In this document: piece after piece, positions 47,210-59,115 of the stretch | Position numbering within the stretch: the first letter of the stretch is position 1 | How the letters are laid out: each line of letters opens with the position of its first letter | From: Basidiobolus meristosporus CBS 931.73 | Taxonomy: Eukaryota; Basidiobolomycota; Basidiobolomycetes; Basidiobolales; Basidiobolaceae | DNA length: 64,000 nucleotides | Assembly (NCBI GenBank): GCA_002104905.1 | Contig: MCFE01000099.1 | Span: 1 to 64,000 of the forward strand | Direction: 5' to 3' | Position numbers and translations under genes: made by a program | The notes under the pieces: model-generated | The model's input: only the letters and a program-made list of their open reading frames with translations | Databases searched by the model: none | What the model was told of the DNA's origin: nothing

Positions 47210-48731
47210 TATGTTAACACGGGTGGAGAACGAAATGGAGGCGCAATTGGTCGTCTAGCAAATATGATCTCTGAGCGACTACTGTAGGCTAACCATTGCC
47301 CTTTTAAATGCTTCGCATCAACAAATTCTGGGGAACCATCAAGAACGACATCTCTAAATAGCTATTCAGTAATTTAAATATATTATTTAATCAACTATAG
47401 TATATTTCGAGCAGAGCAACTTTCATATTGCCTACCAACAGTTATTTAACAAATCACATCTACCCCACCTGGTTTATCTCACCAGCCAATCAACCCCCTA
47501 TTACTACCGACATCAGTAAGCTATTGGCCCAAAAGCCTCACGTGTGTATCATGAATAATAACCTAATTGACGTGATAAAATAGGAACAAGCCACCGTCAG
47601 TGGAAATAAGTTGTACATTTCCATACATGGTCGCTTTTACCTATCGTAGGCACGGGAATTGGACAAATGTAACCAACTGTCTGCAATAGACAGAAGTTGG
47701 TCGGCACTTTCATTTTAATTCGAACTGATAGACACTGATAAGAACTGGCCATCGCCCCATAAAGTTTAGAATCAGTTCATATTATAGCATAGGTTGACAT
47801 TTGACCAAGCGAGAATGCAACAGGTTGAAGTTCGGAAGAAATGACGATATCATAGCTCAACTGAATGTGGCCAGTATCAGGGAGAGTGCCTTGAAAACCT
47901 CCAGATATCATCGGATAGCCATCAGCCTTCTGGAGTACACCGATTCAAAGGATCCCGATGGGCTATCTTCTGTTCGACCAATGATAGGAGTATTCCGCAG
48001 ATCTCGTGGTGTTGGTGAGAATCACTGGCGGAATATATTGAGTCGATTACCACACTACCAGATGTCAGGCGTCACCATAGATCTTCCGGACTCTTACACG
48101 CCAATATGCTAGATAGATTCTGTTGTCACCATCCCGCTATTTATGCGGGATAATGTGGATAAATGTATGCTTCCGACATAGCCAGTCTTCTATAGCAACT
48201 GGCATCTGCATTTCTCCATTTATGCTTTATACCCAAATCTTCTCGAGCAACAGGTGGACAAAGACGATTCAGCTGGTAGCATCAATTAGTGGCATTGATG
48301 TAGTCTCCGATTTATTGATGGATATGTGAAATGTACCTCTAATTTATGGCAATCCAACAGAACTCAGGTAGTGGCTCGAAGTATTAATGAATAGACTGCC
48401 CACCCTCATTGAGAAATCCGAGAGCTCCATTGAGGCCAATGCAATCGGGCAGTTATGTATAAATCAAGCAATCATTTGGACCAGATAGGTCGGGGATTTC
48501 AGGCCACAGATGTATTAAAGGTGAGGTTTGTTGATTTATTAGCATACATATAGTACCAATTCAACATTCACCAGCTTGTTGAAATCATGAGCAGATCATA
48601 TCGTGCCCGCAACATATGGCTCTAATACAAAATAAGAATTATTCTATACAGTTGGTAGATTTGCACAGTATACACGAGATTAAGGCCTCAAACAATGTAC
48701 AATAAAGAGAGCTGATGGATCAATCCAATCG
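47210..48731. other. Intergenic, no supported gene
   Basis: About 1.5 kb. An AT-rich NAP1 promoter region, then sequence with a 104-codon plus-strand ORF (47801-48112) that lacks recognisable motifs and splice context. Confidence 0.5.
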
Positions 48732-49262
48732 CTAGTGTCGACTATCTCGGGCAATCTTGGGGGTGAGAGAAAATCGAATAGTGGGCTCGTATTGATTGAG
48801 TTTCTCGTCAACTAGAAACCCACGGTATAACATATCATCGAAACTCTTGACGGACCGAAGTCTACGTCGGACCTGATCTAGATCGTCTTTAGGTGAGGCG
48901 TTCTTGTCCACGGGGGCCAGCAATAATAGCCTCTGGTTCCCCTGAGGGGTTTTTTCAAAGGTGCCGTGAGTGGTGTTTGGGCTACAGGGCTGCTTGGCAC
49001 ATTTGGAATTCTTGTGGCTATGGTATTCAGTCTTGAGCCTGGAATTTGGGCCTTCCGGAGAAGGGAGTGGATTAATGAAGACTTGTCCGTACCGTTTATT
49101 ATTAATGGGTGTCGGCACTTTTAGTGCCAAGTCAGCATTGGTGGAATAAGCATCAGTTAAGAATATTCTTCCGTGCCGTTTATGGCTCTGATGGAAGAAT
49201 TGATTGGAGCTGGGACAGCAGCCAAGGGAACCGAAAGTAGTAAAATACTTTGGAGGTTCCAT
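48732..49262 (-). CDS. Orphan protein, 176 aa
   Basis: Open from the ATG at 49260-49262 to 48732, one exon. The family is not recognised. The sequence has a short internal duplication (HKRHGRIFLTD and NKRYGQVFINP, about 30 residues apart), then a polar linker, then a more ordered end with DLDQVRRRLRSVKSFDDMLYRGF. No signal peptide or membrane helix. A TATA box lies 90 bp upstream on the same strand, which supports expression. The frame stays open for 24 further codons before the ATG without another ATG. It could be the last exon of a longer gene, but no donor or acceptor forced that reading. Confidence 0.5.
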   Translation of the reverse strand: MEPPKYFTTFGSLGCCPSSNQFFHQSHKRHGRIFLTDAYSTNADLALKVPTPINNKRYGQVFINPLPSPEGPNSRLKTEYHSHKNSKCAKQPCSPNTTHGTFEKTPQGNQRLLLLAPVDKNASPKDDLDQVRRRLRSVKSFDDMLYRGFLVDEKLNQYEPTIRFSLTPKIARDSRH

Positions 49263-49349
49263 GGCTTGGGCAGTAAGAATTCGTTCTTGGCAGTTTTTAA
49301 GGGGGCTTGGCACGATGAATTTAATGCTGTGCAAGTAGGGGAAGCCCAG

Positions 49350-49357
49350 TATTTATA
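49350..49357 (-). promoter_or_regulatory. TATA box before the orphan gene
   Basis: TATAAATA on the minus strand, about 90 bp upstream of the ATG at 49262. Confidence 0.45.
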
Positions 49358-52270
49358 CATCCTCCGTTACGTCTACATGACTGTCTAAATTTGGCTAGCA
49401 TAGAGATTGGCTGAGATCATGATTTCGAACTCTCATTTACACTGAACTCAATCACAGGCAACACTCTCACTCTCGAAATGGATTTTAGAAACTGATCCAA
49501 CAACAATTGATTTCATATATGTTTTCATATACTGGATAGAATTTCACGTTCTCTCAAGTCAAACACTCTGATGTTCTCATACTAAACATCTGTCTCACAC
49601 AATTCAACAGCAGGCTGGCTGCATAACGATTCCATGTTCCTTCTGGTCAGCAAATCACAGCGCATACGATCCAGCAACATTTCATACTGATGATCCTGCG
49701 AGTACATGTTGCCGAGCTTAGAGTGCCACATGCTTCACTTTTACTCAGCCAAGGCCCCACTAGCGATGCGATGAAGGTTAAAATCCAATGGCCAAATCAG
49801 ACTTCAGAGCTAATTACCATTAAAAATAAAATCCATTTGATTTGCCACAGCATTCGTAATTGCATGTGCTTGGTGGAGAGCAGAGTTTGCTTTTGCAGGC
49901 GATGCGATATTACTTGGTGCCTTTGGTGTCTAGAGCGAGTGATCGTTGACGTGAGATTATTAGGCCCTTTACTTCAAATTGACCCAGATCATCCCGACTT
50001 ATCAGAGATCGTACAGCGTGGAATATGTATTACAAGTTATTTACTCGCTCGCTAGGCAGCGGACCTTGGCTCATGTGATCCAGTAATGAAGAAACCACGC
50101 ATCCATGTTTCAACACAACCGCCAAGCGTAGTGTTGGATCGGAAGCCCCTCGTAATTCCCATTTCTTCAGGGGGAGACCTCCCTTGGCAGCCGATTTGAG
50201 TCATTTTCGTTAATCTGGTTTGGAGTGTAATACCTTGACGAGGCTGTGAGTGACCCAATACTGGAATAATCCGAACACACTTGAATCCGTCCTTCTCCTT
50301 TCTCCATTGCTATACTTGCCATCATCGTCTCAACTCCCCAACTCCTAGGTTCCGGAGACAATCCGCTCAGATGACTTCATCTCACTGCTATCATACAACT
50401 ATGAGATAGAGAACTCGCGTCAAGAGAGAAAACATATACTGAGGATTGCGCAATAAAAACATTCGATAAACCAATACAGGAGGATGCCATGTCCCACCGA
50501 TGAGGCTCAGGTGTTAGAAAGATGTAGGTATCATTTTGGCCAGTGCCTAAAAATAGTGAAGATCTACCATCCAAACAAACGAGCTATACTTGCAAATCAA
50601 TGACAGAGACGGTAACCTGGTTCAGGCATGAGAAGTTCCAAAGACTGTGATAATCAGCACGTTGGATACTCTCCAAATTTGGATAGGAAAACCCACAATA
50701 TCGAATATCTTCGGACCAATTCGCTGTTCCAATGGACCATACCGCACTTCATTGCTATAACCTGACGCGGGTTTTGAATATTTAGCTTGACGGCTCTGTA
50801 GGAACATTCGTCAACGGGTGTATCTTTGTTTGCTCTTGACGATTGGCCTCCTTATCATTCAGCGATCTGTGATACAATTGATTGGAGTTTCATTCAAATC
50901 TCGTTCTTTGTTACCCATCATCCATAACCGTGGCAATTATGACTTCGAGTAGCAAGCACAAGGTGAATCCACCATTGGAGAGTATGCATCCGGCCATTGA
51001 TATCACACAGGGATCCAGTGCTGATATTGTTTTCCAAGCATACGCGGAATCGGCAAAGTTCCCGTATACGTACGATAGGCTTTAGCGTCGCAGAGCTATG
51101 AAGGCTTCTTCCATCAAGCACAAGTTGTCATTTTGAGAATTGATGGCCCGGGAAATTTCAAAATATGCTTGCCTGGTGAAAGGTCGGTGGGGTATAATAT
51201 GCAGGAGCTATCCGGAAAACCGTGCGTATCAATAGGCTCCACAACGCGCGCATGGGTATCTGCCAGGGTTTTTGGATATCCAAGTGGTGTGATCCAAGAG
51301 GATAGTGGATGGAACATACACCAGGAGTAGACAACCGAGTTACAATCATGACATGCTGGAGGAGCGGATGCAAATCCACCAGTTTCCCATCCACTATTCG
51401 TCAGTTTAGACAGTGCCTGATCAAGCATATATTTCGGATACCCTACATTACATCAAGGAAACATCACCCATCTCAACCTGGTCACATCCAAAAATTACGT
51501 TCGACGCCCGATGGGACAGGTGCGAATTTCGTCCAGAATACGTTCCCGACTTGAAGCCATGAAGACACCTAAGCCTCCCTAATCTCAGCATCCGGATGCC
51601 CTCAGCGCTTGATCGGAAGTAGCCCAGAGAGCGCATCAATAAGCTGAGGGCTGTATATTTGGTTATCCCACACTCCCACTGTAGCCAATCCGTTAGAATG
51701 ATTTTTACGGACATTCTGACGCAAGTGCACCGTAGGCCCAGGGAAATGGCCTAATTTGGTCATGGAAAGCTGGAGGTATGGCATCAGATAAATCTAGAGT
51801 TGCTCAATAAGTCTATTTGAGGCAATGGGCCCATTTAATTCAACTATGAAACACGCGAGCGCAAGGCAGTCCGAAGACGGAAATGGACTCGGGATTGGAA
51901 TATCTTGTATACGGGCACGAATGTTTTGTGTCGAGGATTAGAGCTACAGCAGGGCCGGAGTGGACATGAAAGGAATAATTGCTGTGAGTGAGAGCTTGTA
52001 TCACTCACCGAGGACACATCTTTGGTAATGGTGTTTCATTCCCTGACCAATTGGCTAGGATGTCTCATTTGTGTCCTTTTTTGATCAGACTTTATGGAGA
52101 GCTAGTGTTCCTCAAGTGGTGTTGCTGTGGAAGAATGCTACATGAGATCACTATCAAATACTCGAGGTTGTTGGTGGGCCAACTCCAATGCGCCATCCAA
52201 TACTCTCACAAGGTGCAACCAAAACGGGAAACCCATCTATTCTGGTCGGGGATTCAAGCAACTTCCTTGT

Positions 52271-52278
52271 TATATAAG
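52271..52278 (+). promoter_or_regulatory. TATA box of the alpha-arrestin gene
   Basis: TATATAAG, about 100 bp upstream of the ATG at 52375. Confidence 0.5.
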
Positions 52279-52374
52279 GGCTTGGGAGGCCGGGTGCTGG
52301 CAACTGCAGATTTGCTACCACTTCCATACTTCAGCCCCTAACAACACACGGTCCACGATTTGATACTCGCTACT

Positions 52375-53509
52375 ATGGCGTTGGTGAAAATGCTACTTCC
52401 CCGGTTCGAGGTTGAGCTGGAGCGCGACACCATCATGAAACGGTTCGATTTTGACAGCAACGTCAGTAACTTCATTCGGGGGAGAGTTCTCTTTCATCCC
52501 AAAATAAAGACCAACTTGAACGAACTCGTACTTGTACTTGAAGGCAAGCTGTCTGTAGATCCTCCGGATGGTAAGTTGTTTGTGAATGGAGACGTCCCGA
52601 TGCTTGATCGCTTACTCTCTTCCCCCAGGCTACAAGAATTTGGAGAAGACCATCATCCAGCAGAAACTGATCCTCTGTGCACAAAGCGACCAGGGTGTAT
52701 CATTATCCCCAGCCTGCCATGAGTATGCTTTTGAGCTGTGCATCCCAGGAGACCTGCCCGAGTCGTTCAGGGGAGACTATGGCTCTCTGGCATACAAGAT
52801 CCGCGCTTTCGGGACGATCTCTGACTATTGGTCGTTGTCCTCGATCAAAACAGAACGCAACCTTCATATCCTGAGAGATATGAGCCCGCTCTATGACACT
52901 TACAGTAAGTCCATTTCGGGAACTTGGCAGAATTCTGTATCCTACGAAGCCACCATCCCTTCGAATGGATTTGCGCCCGGTGACGTCATCCCCGTCCGAT
53001 TCAAGTATCATGTTGAAAATGACAATGTTCGTGTCAATCTCGCAATCAGCTATCTTCGTGAAATAAGCGTCTACCGGACACCATCCAGTGAGTCCACTGC
53101 AGGGGGGATTCTTCGAGAGGATCACAAGACCATCGATCTTGATGGCTACTACGACGAGAATTCAACTGAAGGTGACTGCGAACTGAAACTGAAGGTTCCG
53201 GCCAACTTGACCAGTTTCGGTTGCATCAGCGAGTACTCACAGCTAACACACAAGGTCTGCTTCCGAGTGGATTGCATACTCAATGGTGAGCACGAATCGA
53301 TTGTCTTTACTCTTCCAGTGTATATTCTTCCCGACCACTACACCAAGCTCTCCCCCGACTCGCACGCCGAGGATGAGCTTCCAACATATGATATAATTCC
53401 ACCTCCGCCTTCTTACGAGGCAATCCTTCCCCGCAACCATGAACAACAGCCCATCTCATGTGAAAATATCCCGGCATCACCGATGTACTCTCATGTAGTG
53501 GTTTCGTGA
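52375..53509 (+). CDS. Alpha-arrestin (ART-like ubiquitin-ligase adaptor)
   Basis: Adaptor that brings a Rsp5/Nedd4-type ubiquitin ligase to plasma-membrane transporters. Exons 52375-52570 and 52629-53509 (58-bp phase-1 intron) give 358 aa. The N-terminal arrestin fold begins FEVELERDTIM and NFIRGRVLFHPK, with LVLVLEGKLSVD. The arrestin-N core continues as HEYAFELCIPGDLPESFRG and YGSLAYKIRA, and an arrestin-C domain starts near SVSYEATIPSNGFAPGDVIP. The C-terminus has two PY-type motifs, LPTY (about 316-319) and PPSY (about 325-328), which bind WW domains of the ligase. It is short for the family (many ARTs exceed 500 aa). A GTAAGT inside exon 2 (52904) is read through, because the frame continues without loss. 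Confidence 0.92.
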
Positions 53510-54129
53510 TCTTATACACCTACTGCATGATCATTTTTGTACAGCTTTCCCTTCATGGTAGCAGGTGTTATTATCATTCTATTCCAGTTGTATATAATCT
53601 CATTGAAAACGGAATAAACCTATATAATTTAAAGAACTCCTGAATGTGGACACCAGTGCATTCACGGAGATCCCCAAAATTGGTCATGCGCGGAGGTGGT
53701 TTGTGGGACCGACCATTTGTTCCGTAGCAAGTTGTCCGGCATGCAGTAGGCCTACTCACACTCTGTTCATCGCCAGTTACCCAGCGGGGAAGAACGATTT
53801 GGGAGTATCAAAGCCCTTCTGGTTTATCTTCAGAGGAAACACTGGCTCCCATTTGAGCTTCGCAAAAATGGCGAGCAGAGAATGATCGCTGGATATAGAA
53901 GCGCACAAATCCAAACAAATCCTTCCCTTCCCTGTGCATCAACCGTAGTAATTAGTTGTATTCCACTGGCGGAGTTTGTTACGTTACTCATTCAACATCA
54001 GCCAATCAAATATACATTCGCTTTGGGTTGTCGTAAGCACTTGGTGTAAGATGGTTAGGACTGGGGTTTGTGGCCTATTACTTAAGACTGCTCGCGTAGC
54101 TCTATGTGAAGCATTGACCTTTTCCAAGC
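53510..54129. other. Intergenic
   Basis: About 620 bp holding the arrestin 3' end and the promoter of the isochorismatase-like gene. No gene seen. Confidence 0.6.
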
Positions 54130-54972
54130 ATGAGCGAGATTACTTTTGATCGTACCGCCTTCCTGTTCTGCGACTTTATCAAAGATTTCTGGAAGATGTT
54201 AGTTGTATATGTTGCCACGTAGCAAGTCACTTTCCCCTAACCGTCGTATCCTCAGATTCCCCGACTCCGAGGAGAAACAGCAGCTACTGGAAAATGTTTC
54301 GAGGGTGTATCAGCGAGTGGTTGAACTACGTGAGGAGAAGAACCTTCTGCTTGTGAATGTTGGCATAAAGGTGCTTCAAACAGATAGTTACTTAGGTGTT
54401 TTGAGGCTGATCGGTGGGAAATTTAGTTCAGAGAAGGATACCCCGAGCTTGGGCCCGACAACCCAAACCTTGCGTTCAAGTGGTTAATGCAGATGAAAAA
54501 GGGAATGTTGCTAGAGAGTAGTCCCGGCACGGAATTCATTGACGAGGTGGCCCCGGTTCCGGTAAGCAGTGTGATCCAACTGTGCTTCGCCTCTGGGGTT
54601 ACTGAATGCTATGTCTAGGGAAGTGTGAGAATCAACAAGCTTCGAGGAAGCGCGTTCTATCCCAACGAACTCGAAGCAATCCTAAAGGCTAATCAAATCA
54701 ACCATTTGGTTATCTGTGGTATCTCGACTAGGTAAGGTATGAAGCCTATCAGTATTTCGCTTCACTTGTGTTAAACAACGCTTGCCAGCGGAGTTGTTTT
54801 GGGTACCTGCTCCACCGCCGCAGATTATGATTACAAAGTCACGGTGATTGGCGATTGCTGTGCTGACCTGAATCCCGAACTCCATGAGGTCCTTTTGAAA
54901 AGTGGGTTTGGTAATAGGGCCCGAGTGACCACCACCAAGGAGCTTCTAGCCCTTTTAGATCAAGTGGCTTAA
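54130..54972 (+). CDS. Isochorismatase-fold hydrolase family protein without catalytic Cys
   Basis: Exons 54130-54197, 54256-54370, 54427-54561, 54619-54731 and 54789-54972 (introns 56-58 bp) give 204 aa, the normal size of the family. Motifs: TAFLFCDFIKDFW (strand with the catalytic-type Asp), NVGIKFREGYPELGPDNPN, a GTEFIDEVAPVPGSVRINK segment holding the usual Lys, HLVICGISTSGVVLGTCST and VTVIGDCCADLNPELHEVLL. In nicotinamidases and other cysteine hydrolases the residue after the T-S or T-x pair is Cys. Here it is Gly (STSGVV), as in isochorismatase-type or TSGVV-type members, so thiol chemistry at that site is unlikely. The other Cys residues (GTCST, DCCAD) are offset. The substrate is unknown. 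Confidence 0.92.
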
Positions 54973-55412
54973 TTTTATTCCATAAATCGATGTCAAGATC
55001 GGTATCTGGGAATAATAAAGCAAGGTTGTTTCTTTGGGGCATTTATCTTTTATGGTTTTATGCTGAGAGTGCCTGAACATACTTTGGGAAAGGAGTTAAA
55101 CGATTACCTATGTACGTCTGAAACGACACGTGAGTAGCATTCCAGATAGCCTGGCCTCTCAAGATTAAGAAAGGTTAAGAACTAGCAATTAAAGAAACGC
55201 TTCATCCCGCCGGCTTCATATACTACCTGGCTGACAACCATGTACCATGAGAGCTTACGGCTAAACATCTCTGCTTCAATAAACGAGAACGTAGACAAAG
55301 GTAGAAATGGGTGCGAAGGATTGAAACAACAGAAAAAATACTAGAAAGGAGGGGGAAACAGCAACAGAATGCAAACCCGATCGAGTAGACCGTAGCTGAG
55401 ATTCAGCTCCCA
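54973..55412. other. Convergent 3' ends
   Basis: About 440 bp between the isochorismatase-like gene (+) and an orphan gene (-). No gene seen. Confidence 0.6.
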
Positions 55413-56168
55413 CTAATAACACTCCTGCACCAACGACTGGAGCTCCGATCTCTTTCGCCGCAAGGAAAATCTTCTATTGCTAGCAGCAAACAATCTTCGA
55501 AGTCGATTGAGCAGGGTAGATTTGTTTGCCGAGAGTGCGATTTTGAAAAAGAATCCGTTGGATTCGGGATCGATTCGCTCATAGCGTGCTGGATACAGCT
55601 CAGAAAGTCGACGAGTGGAGTTGATTGTTGCTGCCGAAATGGAGCGTCTTGACAGATTGTCACCGGGATTGGAGAGCAGTCCAGGTGCCGGTTGCTGTTG
55701 GTTCTGCTCAGTGGGGCCTGGGGGAACACCTTCGTTGCTAGAAGACAGGGGAGACTTTTTTACAAATACAAAAGTTCCTGGATCTGGCAGGTAGTACGGT
55801 GGAAGGAACACAGAATTGTTATGGTAGGGAAAGCAGTTGGGTCGTGAAGGTTTAATGCAATACCAAACCCCTTGATCCTGGCCAGGAGGGGGTTCAGAGA
55901 ATACTTTAGGTGGAGTGTCAAAATTCTCAACAAAAATCTCCGGCACAATGTATTTGGGTGTTCGTTTCCTCGCTTCTCCAAGCTCTTTCACTCTGATATT
56001 GGGCTTCTCAAGAGCACCAGGAGCCCGAAGGGCACGTTTCCCCATGGGTTTCATTACCTTCGCCCCATTTTTCACTACTGAGGGGTTGACCTTGTTATTT
56101 AGTTTGGAAGCGGCTGCAAATGCGCTTCTCCGAGTACAACATTTGCATGTCTTTTCAGTATCATGCAT
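55413..56168 (-). CDS. Orphan basic protein, 251 aa
   Basis: Single open frame from the ATG at 56168. No recognised family. The N-terminus has a CKCC cluster and a basic, Ala/Lys-rich segment (KVMKPMGKRALRAPGALEKP). The middle contains PKYIVPEIFVENFDTPPKVF and an aromatic/proline part with NNSVFLPPYYLPDP. The Ser/Gln linker is followed by a strongly basic amphipathic end (LLNRLRRLFAASNRRFSLRR). There is no signal peptide or membrane helix. Length, a clean ATG and the lack of stops support a real gene. A nuclear or membrane-surface role is only a guess from charge. Confidence 0.6.
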   Translation of the reverse strand: MHDTEKTCKCCTRRSAFAAASKLNNKVNPSVVKNGAKVMKPMGKRALRAPGALEKPNIRVKELGEARKRTPKYIVPEIFVENFDTPPKVFSEPPPGQDQGVWYCIKPSRPNCFPYHNNSVFLPPYYLPDPGTFVFVKKSPLSSSNEGVPPGPTEQNQQQPAPGLLSNPGDNLSRRSISAATINSTRRLSELYPARYERIDPESNGFFFKIALSANKSTLLNRLRRLFAASNRRFSLRRKRSELQSLVQECY

Positions 56169-59115
56169 AATCTGCTATATTTCGATAGCTTAGAGAACTT
56201 CTCAGAAGTATTAGAAGTGATGATCAATAGCTTTGCGAATTCCTAAGTGTCGCTCAAGAGCTCACGGGGTTGCAAAGGAACAGTAAATAGAAGAGCTCTA
56301 GATATTAGGCGCCGAAACGACAGTCGAATCGCTGACTGGTTAGAAAGGGCCAGGGGGGCTTGAAAAAGGGAATTTTAAGGTAAAGAAATGTGTAGAAGAT
56401 GAAACACTCAGAGAGTATTGTTAGATATAATAAGGTTCGGTTAAAAGAGTACGTAAACAATTTAAGGGAAGTGGGTTGGGATTAACAATTGACGGTTCAA
56501 TCAACATATACAAGCTTCTGTCCGGTTTGGGTTGCGAATGACTTCTCCAATAGCGAGGACAGCGAACAGTCCTTTCCTGACTGGGCCTTTTTAAACGATT
56601 GTCTTTTCTGATGATAGGCTGAGGGCCTAGCCTTGACACCAGAGCCAGGGAATTCTTAAAATGTATTCGAGTGTGAAGCACGATTCTTAACTGGCATAAC
56701 AGCCCATAGGGATCTTGAGGACCAGCAGCCCAAAGGATATCGCCCATTATATTTCCGTAAACACTTCAGCAATTCAATCATTTTGTGATGGATGGTTTCA
56801 ACAAACATCAGGATATATATAGAAGCTTGTTGGCCACTCAATGGTCGGTCTGATGTTTTACAACAGCCGCTTGTAATTCATTTGTGCCAGCCTAACAGGC
56901 TATCTCCCATGCAGGATATATCAATCTATATTCGGTTGGCAGATTCTGGAATGAGCAACCAACTCCGTTCGTGGTGAGTGGACTCGCTGCGGAGTCGTTC
57001 GGTGAACAACGTAGTATTCCATGCTCAAAGATGTTCTGCCTGATCATGGGTTGCAACCAAACCGAGGGTCTGGAGGTGCTGTTAGGATCCCAAACCGATG
57101 GCGAGAGAGGCGGATTTATACTTTGGAGCACACTCGAAGCTGAACACTGGAGCGAGTTGTGATGGTGGTGCGCTCTGTATCCTGATTTAGCCATCCATGG
57201 AAAGCCATTTATGCCGATTTGCTTCAACATCGTTTCGTACGTATTTTCTACGCTGAATCATATTTACTCAACCATGGCTGGAACTGTGTAAAATGATCTG
57301 CAGTAAGAGTTCGCTCATGCCGCTAGGATACGTTGGGCCAGGGGCTGGGGGAGAAATCCGGGAAATCCCACTGGGGTAGAACAAGGATAGAGCGCCACTA
57401 CCGGTGGGGAATTCGAGCGGTGTTGTCTCGCCTAGTTGATCAGGAAAAGCCAATCCCTGACAGAGGGAGATAAGTAGAAGGCTTCATACAGTATAAATGG
57501 AGACGCATTAGGCAATTTCATGAAGATCATCTTTCTACATGATGATGTAGAAGATGCCGGCCGCAACCAATAGGGACGCTTCAGAGCCTTGAGACATATT
57601 CCGCTCATGAGAACGCTGTTAGTAGCTGACAACTGTTATCCAGCTCTCCATCTTCAACCCGCGATGGAGCGTGATGTTACAGATAATATTCTCCTTGCGG
57701 TAAAGAAGCACTGGCTGGTATCAAAGCCAGATTTCTGCACATAATGTCAACCAAGGTAATGCAGAGGAGGCTCCGAAGATATTGTTTGAAACATTCCGGT
57801 GACTATTCAAGGCCATGCATTTGAAATATTTGTATCCAGATCATTGGGTAGCGACAGTAGTGTTCTTTGATTGTCAATAATTCTGTAACACTCGCCAGTC
57901 GATCAAAACAGCATCTCGAGATCTAGCTGTCGGTGGAGACTACTCACAATTGTGGATATAATTCGAAGTGGTCGGTACCAGTTGCAAGTTGCCCTTCATC
58001 AAAAAAAGCCAAGTAATCAACCAGTAAGCCAAGTATGGACTGCTTCGGATGCCATACTAATATTCATCTCATAATTGGGAAACTTGAGATTGTTTGTTGG
58101 AGAAACTTGAAGAGCCTGCTGGACTGATCCATACTCCGAGACGTAGGCCTGTTCTATCCATAAGGTTCGATGGTCAAGGATCAGTTGCTTGGGTGTACCC
58201 ATTCGTTCCCCAGTACCGGACAGCTTAGCTTTATCCCCGTTTTCCTTGACATCAATGCAAGTCATTTATCTTCCCCTTTGCCAGGAAAACACTGCATTAA
58301 ACACTGGCACATGCTATGTGCTACAGCGCAGGATTCACCAATGGTATTTGTGTGCTTAATTCTCACACAGTAAGGTTTGCTTTCACAACATCGCCAACAA
58401 CAATCACATGGCTGGCCAATAGAAGGGCCACGAAGAACAACGCCTAGCGGCTGTTTTAATACTCACCACACATAGAGCCAAGTACAACTACCCCAGTCCA
58501 GCAGAGTTGCACCAAATTCGTTGGCCTGTTGCAGTGATTCTTTCCAAGTGCTGTCCAGTTTTCCTTAACCAGATGGTGATTAGCCTTTGTCCGAAAATTA
58601 AAATGAAATCAATTGAATCCCCCAACAAGATGACCATACAATACCCTGTTCACAAAACGAATTTCAATAAATTAGTTCAGAACAATAATTTTGCTGTTGC
58701 ATGACACAAGCACCTGGCAAAGAGGGTGCATTATTGCTTGGAGACGGAGATCAAATGTCATCACGAATCCACGCAAACACAGTACAATGCCAAACACACT
58801 GCATACTATTTGCATCCAAGCCAGCACTATTACCAACCACGTAAGTTGGGTGCTTCTTTGTGCCGTCCGCCTTCAAGCTGCCACTTCCGATCCCACCAAC
58901 CCCAGTCTTAATATAACAAGATTCAGGAAATACTTGAACAGTTGGAGTCAATGATCTAATCATTAGGCACTCAGCCGGCTCACCTTGTACAATATTACTT
59001 GCTTGCTACACTTTAGTTGTATTAGTGCCTTTATCTTCTTTGTGCTACTTTGACCATTCTTGCTAGTAGCCTGCTCAACTTTGCTTGCCCAGGATATAAG
59101 ATCATTGAATGGCGT
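56169..59115. other. Three-kilobase gene-poor region
   Basis: No ORF here carries a family motif, and competing short ORFs cover both strands. The left edge should hold the promoter of the orphan gene. No tRNA or other RNA gene was seen. Confidence 0.5.

Larger units (their letters stand above)
49263..52374. other. Three-kilobase gene-poor region
   Basis: Between the orphan gene (-) and the alpha-arrestin (+). The longest ORFs here (about 120 codons at 49690-50055 and 51988-52341) have no family motif and compete with ORFs on the other strand. No RNA genes or transposon ends found. Confidence 0.5.

Noticed and set aside
49690-50055. 121-codon ORF in a gene-poor region
   Set aside because: No motif, no promoter or splice context, and a Cys/Ile-rich composition typical of random AT-rich sequence.
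58160-58180. GGTTCGATGG resembling a tRNA B box
   Set aside because: No cloverleaf stems or A box at the right distance could be formed.
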